A DNA stretch of 35,641 bases, taken from Burkholderia sp. USMB20. Lineage in GTDB: Bacteria > Pseudomonadota > Gammaproteobacteria > Burkholderiales > Burkholderiaceae. Positions 32,771-35,641 of the stretch are shown one piece after another. A model generated the notes under the pieces. The model made no database searches. It had not been told where the DNA came from and saw nothing but the letters and a program-made list of their open reading frames with translations. The translations under genes were made by a program, and so were the position numbers. How positions within the stretch are numbered: the first letter of the stretch is position 1; each line of letters opens with the position of its first letter. Where the stretch lies: the NCBI RefSeq assembly GCF_000949135.2, contig NZ_JTAN02000016.1, forward strand, positions 1-35,641, written 5' to 3'.

Positions 32771-32913
32771 GAATACCGGCTCCCCGAATCCGTGCGCGGT
32801 GCGGCGGTGCGCTTGCCGTCGCGCGAGAACACTTCCGCTTCAAGCCACATCGCGTTGATGATGCCGAAGCCGAGCGCCACGCCGATGCCGAGTATCCACG
32901 AGAAATACCACAT
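32767..32913 (-). CDS. cydX: CydX-like small subunit of cytochrome bd oxidase (orphan)
   Basis: 48 aa. MWYFSWILGIGVALGFGIIN then AMWLEAEVF is the CydX/CbdX pattern: N-terminal MWYF, one membrane helix, then Leu-Glu. E. coli CydX (37 aa, MWYFAWILG...) binds CydAB and stabilises its hemes. Here a 20-residue basic/polar tail (SRDGKRTAAPRTDSGSRYS) follows the helix, longer than usual. ATG 32913 follows a clean GGAG site at a good distance. No cydA or cydB is in the window, and the DNA upstream is the divergent corA region, so this copy is separated from its usual operon. Its partner gene downstream is the P-loop protein. Confidence 0.85.
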   Translation of the reverse strand: MWYFSWILGIGVALGFGIINAMWLEAEVFSRDGKRTAAPRTDSGSRYS

Positions 32914-32938
32914 GGGTCTGTCTCCTTGAAGGTTGGGC

Positions 32939-32952
32939 GGCACGGCCGTGCC
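32939..32952. promoter_or_regulatory. Perfect 14-bp palindrome in the cydX-corA region
   Basis: GGCACGGCCGTGCC reads the same on both strands, 26 bp before the cydX start. It may be an operator or a leader hairpin of the cydX mRNA; no promoter boxes were convincing in this 180-bp region. Confidence 0.35.
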
Positions 32953-33092
32953 GTGCACTTGTCGAAGCGATGCCGTGCGCGAGCCGCGGCGCACGCAATC
33001 CGATCATGACCAATATCGGCGTGCCGCGCAAGCCGGGCCGCCCGCGCGGCAACCCGGTAAACTGGTGCGATAACGGCAACATGACGGACATC

Positions 33093-34070
33093 ATGCTCAT
33101 CAACTGTGCTGCATACCAGGACGGCCGCAAGCTGGCCGATATCGATATCGACGCCATCAGCGAATACGTGTCGAAACCCGAGTGTTTCGTATGGGTCGCG
33201 CTGAAGGATCCGACGCCGGACGAGATCGACCTGATGGGCGAGGAATTCGGGCTGCACGAGCTCGCGCTCGAGGATGCCCGCAAGGGGCATCAGCGGCCGA
33301 AGATCGAGGAGTACGGCGATTCGCTGTTCGCGGTGCTGCACACGGTCGAGCTCGACCACGACGGAGAATTCAATGTCGGCGAGCTGAACGTGTTCGTCGG
33401 CCCGAACTACGTGCTGTCGATCCGCAACCATACCGAACAGGACTTCCGCGCGGTGCGCAAGCGCTGCGAGCGCGAGCCGCATCTGCTGCAGGAAGGGTCG
33501 GCATTCGTGTTCTATGCGTTGATGGATCAGGTCGTCGACCGCTATTTCCCGATCCTCGAGACGCTCGGCAACGAGCTCGAGGAGCTCGAGGACCGCATCT
33601 TCACCAAGGCCACGCCCGCGTCGTCGCGCGCGATCATCGAGGATCTCTATTCGCTGAAACGCCGGCTCGTGATGCTGCACCAGCACACGGCGCCGCTGAT
33701 CGAGCCGCTCGCGAAGCTCACCGGCGGACGCATTCCGCAGGTCTGCAGCGGGATGGAGCATTACTTCCGCGACGTGTACGACCACCTGCAGCGGATCGTG
33801 AAGACGATCGAAGGGCGGCGCGAGATGGTCGTGACCGCGATCCAGGTCAATCTCGGGATGATCTCGCTTGCGGAGAACGAGGTGACCAAGCGGCTCGGCT
33901 CGTTCGCTGCGCTGTTCGCGATACCGACGATGATCGCCGGCATCTACGGGATGAACTTCGCGAACATGCCCGAACTGCACCTCAAGTACGGCTTCTACGG
34001 CTGCATCGGCGTGATGGTCGTAGCCGATCTCGCGTTGTGGTGGCGCTTCAAGCGGGCCGGGTGGCTGTAG
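33093..34070 (+). CDS. corA: CorA-family Mg2+/Co2+ transporter
   Basis: 325 aa from ATG 33093 (MLINCAAYQDGRKL), a start matching family N termini with GGA four bases upstream. ATG 33081 in frame would add four residues and is also possible; readings from 32970 are rejected as non-conserved. A long cytosolic funnel domain (helical, Glu/Arg-rich, 1-265) is followed by two C-terminal membrane helices with the pore signature YGMNFANMP between them, as in all CorA channels. The inner membrane end is basic (WWRFKRAGWL). Single gene, convergent with yciI-like 18 bp away, divergent from cydX. Confidence 0.93.
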   Translation: MLINCAAYQDGRKLADIDIDAISEYVSKPECFVWVALKDPTPDEIDLMGEEFGLHELALEDARKGHQRPKIEEYGDSLFAVLHTVELDHDGEFNVGELNVFVGPNYVLSIRNHTEQDFRAVRKRCEREPHLLQEGSAFVFYALMDQVVDRYFPILETLGNELEELEDRIFTKATPASSRAIIEDLYSLKRRLVMLHQHTAPLIEPLAKLTGGRIPQVCSGMEHYFRDVYDHLQRIVKTIEGRREMVVTAIQVNLGMISLAENEVTKRLGSFAALFAIPTMIAGIYGMNFANMPELHLKYGFYGCIGVMVVADLALWWRFKRAGWL

Positions 34071-34088
34071 CCGTGGCCCCGTGCACCG

Positions 34089-34376
34089 TCAGCGCGGGGC
34101 GTGCTTGCCGACCACGACGCGCCACGGACGCACGCACCAGGACTTGACGAGGCCGTTCTGCACGTAGGGATCGGCGCGCGCGAACGATTCGGCGGCTTCC
34201 GGCGAATCGCCTTCGAACACGAGCACGGCCTGGTCGGCCGGATCCTGCAATGCGCCTGCGAGCACGAGTTCGCCGCGTTCGGTTGCCGCCCGCGCGAGTG
34301 CGAGGTGCTCGGCGCGGTACTGTTCGCGCCGGGACAGGTAATCGTCGACGAGTTCGTAGATCAGCTGGTAATGCAT
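34089..34376 (-). CDS. YciI-family protein
   Basis: 95 aa ferredoxin-like alpha/beta barrel. Begins MHYQLIYELVDDYLSRREQY and includes RAEHLALARAATERGELVLAGALQDP, then FARADPYVQNGLVKSW; the conserved His (H24) and Asp (D75, in ADPYV) are those proposed to be catalytic in YciI proteins. Function is unknown in bacteria; related domains are muconolactone isomerase- or dehalogenase-like. Starts at ATG 34376. Convergent with corA. Confidence 0.9.
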   Translation of the reverse strand: MHYQLIYELVDDYLSRREQYRAEHLALARAATERGELVLAGALQDPADQAVLVFEGDSPEAAESFARADPYVQNGLVKSWCVRPWRVVVGKHAPR

Positions 34377-34829
34377 GGTCGCTCCCGGAATCGGCCGCCG
34401 CGGGATGGCGGGTGTTGGCTCAGTATAGGGCGAGGTTCGGTCTTTGTCGGCGCGGTTCGCGGCGGCCTCGTGGGTGCGTGGCCGGCCGATCCCCGGCGGC
34501 CGATGACGACGGTTTTCAGGTCTCGACGTTCTTCCTTAAAATGCAACTAACGGTCTGGCGCAGATCCGCCGTCACATGTGGTGGGGTCCTCGTACGGGAA
34601 CCGTTACCGCCCGTTGCGTCTCGTTGTGTCTTCAGGAAAGGCGGGGCAGGCAGACATGTTCCATGCGGATTCCGGGCCCGGATTGCGCGCGCCGGAAAAA
34701 GGGGGCCGAAGCCGGGGCGAGCGTCGGTGCGGGCGTCGTGCGAGGGCGTTTCCATTGGCCGCAATGCGACCTATGCTGAACAAACCCGGAGCGAACTTCG
34801 TTCGTCCGATTCGTCCAGAGAGGTGTGCC
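34377..34829 (+). promoter_or_regulatory. Intergenic region with candidate promoter for the YbaK-type gene
   Basis: No gene recognised. TTTCCA (34749-34754), 17-bp spacer, TATGCT (34772-34777) is a modest sigma70 candidate giving a leader of about 45 nt to the gene at 34830. An AT-richer spot (CTTCCTTAAAATGC near 34532) may hold another promoter. Frames crossing this region lack ribosome sites and recognisable domains. Confidence 0.35.
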
Positions 34830-35318
34830 ATGCCTGTATCAGCCACCCTGCAGGATTGCCTGCGCCAGAAGTCATCGCGGTACGAAGTCGTGTACCACCC
34901 GTATAGCCATACCAGCATGGAGACGGCCGCCGCCGCGCATATCCCCGGCGATCGCCTCGCGAAAACCGTGCTGCTCGAGGACGACGAAGGCTACGTCGCC
35001 GCCGTGCTGCCGACGTCGCACGCGGTGCGGCTGTCGGACCTCTGGGTCAAGACCGGCCGCCATCTCGTGCTCGCCAGGGAAATCGAACTGCGCGAACTCT
35101 TCAAGGATTGCGACCTGGGCGCGTTGCCGCCGGTGTGCATGGCGTACGGGATGAAGACGTTCCTCGAGGAACATCTCGCGCAGCAGCCGGAAGTGTATTT
35201 CGAGGCCGGCGACCACGAAGCGCTGATCCACATGATGCAGGATGAATTCCTGTCGCTGATGGAGACGGCCGAGCGCGCGCATTTCTCGCACAAGATGCAG
35301 GGGATGTGGTTGTCCTGA
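34830..35318 (+). CDS. YbaK/aminoacyl-tRNA deacylase domain protein
   Basis: 162 aa YbaK/ProX-like editing domain. Begins MPVSATLQDCLRQKSSRYEV; AAHIPGDRLAKTVLLEDDEGYVAAVLPTSHAV holds the conserved lysine (K45) after the first helix; the LPPVCMAYGM strand is typical. Such proteins hydrolyse mischarged tRNAs (for example Ala- or Cys-tRNAPro). The last ~40 residues (MMQDEFLSLMETAERAHFSHK) extend beyond the core domain. ATG 34830 follows AGAGAGG. Longer in-frame readings upstream cross the promoter candidate. Single gene. Confidence 0.85.
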   Translation: MPVSATLQDCLRQKSSRYEVVYHPYSHTSMETAAAAHIPGDRLAKTVLLEDDEGYVAAVLPTSHAVRLSDLWVKTGRHLVLAREIELRELFKDCDLGALPPVCMAYGMKTFLEEHLAQQPEVYFEAGDHEALIHMMQDEFLSLMETAERAHFSHKMQGMWLS

Positions 35319-35543
35319 TCGTCCTGTTGCGGGCGGTTTGCGGTGGTTGGAGACGGCGTCTGGCGGGCGGCCGTCGGGGGCATTGCGTGCCGCAGGTTTT
35401 TGCTGAGGCGGGGTTCACGCTGCAAGAACTGTGGCTGCGCGTGACTGGTGAGGAAGGATTCGGGCGGTGTCTGGCAGGGATTTCAGGGGTGTTTTCGGGT
35501 AAATTTATGATTTGACATAATCTCAATTATCGATATGACTGGT
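35319..35543 (+). other. Spacer to the IS element, with a promoter-like pair
   Basis: No gene supported. AT content rises from 35490. TTGACA (35512-35517), 16-bp spacer, TATGAC (35534-35539) forms a promoter-like pair pointing into the IS terminus. Its start would fall at about the first base of the element. Confidence 0.4.
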
Positions 35544-35641
35544 TGTAGTGGCTAAGTTGTAATGTCCGCTTCTAGCCAAGTTCAAATGTCCGCTTTTCGA
35601 CCCATCGTAAGCTGATCGGCCGCTGGGAATCCAGCGCCGGA
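35544..35641 (+). mobile_element. IS21-family terminus (partial, runs off the window)
   Basis: A terminus starting TGTAGTGG carries two direct repeats with 24-bp period: GCTAAGTTGTAATGTCCGCTT (35551-35571 region) and GCCAAGTTCAAATGTCCGCTT (35575-35595), 18 of 21 identical. Tandem ~20-bp transposase-binding repeats inside ends that begin with TG are characteristic of the IS21 family. The istAB genes, if present, are beyond the edge. Exact end and target duplication cannot be confirmed from one side. Confidence 0.7.

Noticed and set aside
32970-33092. N-terminal extension of CorA
   Set aside because: The extra Pro/Arg-rich residues are not CorA-like and overlap the region that must hold the corA promoter.
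35306-35515. Small 69-codon frame after the YbaK-type gene
   Set aside because: No ribosome site, Arg/Gly-rich composition typical of a chance frame, and it overlaps the YbaK gene end.
1-35641. CRISPR array, tRNA or rRNA genes, prophage or toxin-antitoxin modules
   Set aside because: Looked for regular direct repeats with spacers, CCA-ended cloverleafs and known phage or toxin motifs; none seen. The only short-period repeats are the IS21 end repeats, the TGGCAG cluster and the lipoprotein tail.

Overview
The window is high-GC DNA with strong G/C-ending codon preference. Its gene repertoire is typical of Burkholderia, probably the B. cepacia complex: a potFGHI-type polyamine transporter, a DUF442-SQR fusion, a kgu/ptxS cluster, a ClcB-like channel, and PGDYG and DUF3022-type small proteins. 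Assignment to genus is inference from gene content and codon use. No rRNA, tRNA or CRISPR was seen. Nearly all the DNA is ordinary chromosomal coding sequence, but both window edges fall in insertion-sequence material: the last codons of an ISL3-type transposase on the left and an IS21-type terminus with multiple end repeats on the right.

Layout. 339-4424 (+) is a complete polyamine ABC importer (binding protein, ATPase, two permeases), with an attenuator-like hairpin after the binding-protein gene and a strong terminator at the end. 4521-9585 is a sulfide-detoxification module. On the minus strand, a persulfide-dioxygenase-like MBL enzyme, a DUF442-sulfide:quinone reductase fusion and a TauE/SafE exporter form one operon. 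Diverging from it is a sigma54-dependent activator of the FisR type, with the three-cysteine sulfane-sulfur sensing pattern. The shared intergenic region carries a -24/-12 promoter and a TGGCAG repeat cluster. 9641-10669 (-) is a MerR/TipAS regulator with a 19-bp-spacer promoter. 10797-16662 (-) is a tripartite RND efflux operon (MFP, RND pump, OMF lipoprotein) divergent from a TetR repressor at 16854-17474. An imperfect palindrome lies directly over the pump promoter.

17572-20497 (-) holds a CLC chloride channel with CBS domains and a YeiH/UPF0324 transporter; the latter is divergent from a LysR regulator (20609-21502). 21665-27233 (+) is the 2-ketogluconate pathway kguE-kguK-kguT-kguD followed by its LacI-family regulator ptxS. 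A perfect 18-bp operator palindrome lies just upstream of kguE. 27288-29621 contains a YhfC-type membrane protein, a small DUF3022-like protein, a PGDYG protein and a Spy/CpxP-like periplasmic protein.

29945-31961 pairs an Lrp/AsnC regulator with a lysine 6-dehydrogenase/saccharopine-dehydrogenase-like gene. That gene has a clear promoter, an upstream inverted repeat and an excellent terminator. Immediately after the terminator lies a 91-bp inverted copy of codons ~40-70 of the same gene, differing only at two synonymous positions. 32153-32913 (-) is an orphan CydX small subunit translationally coupled to a P-loop kinase-like protein, with no cydAB in the window. CorA, YciI and a YbaK-type tRNA deacylase close the chromosomal part.
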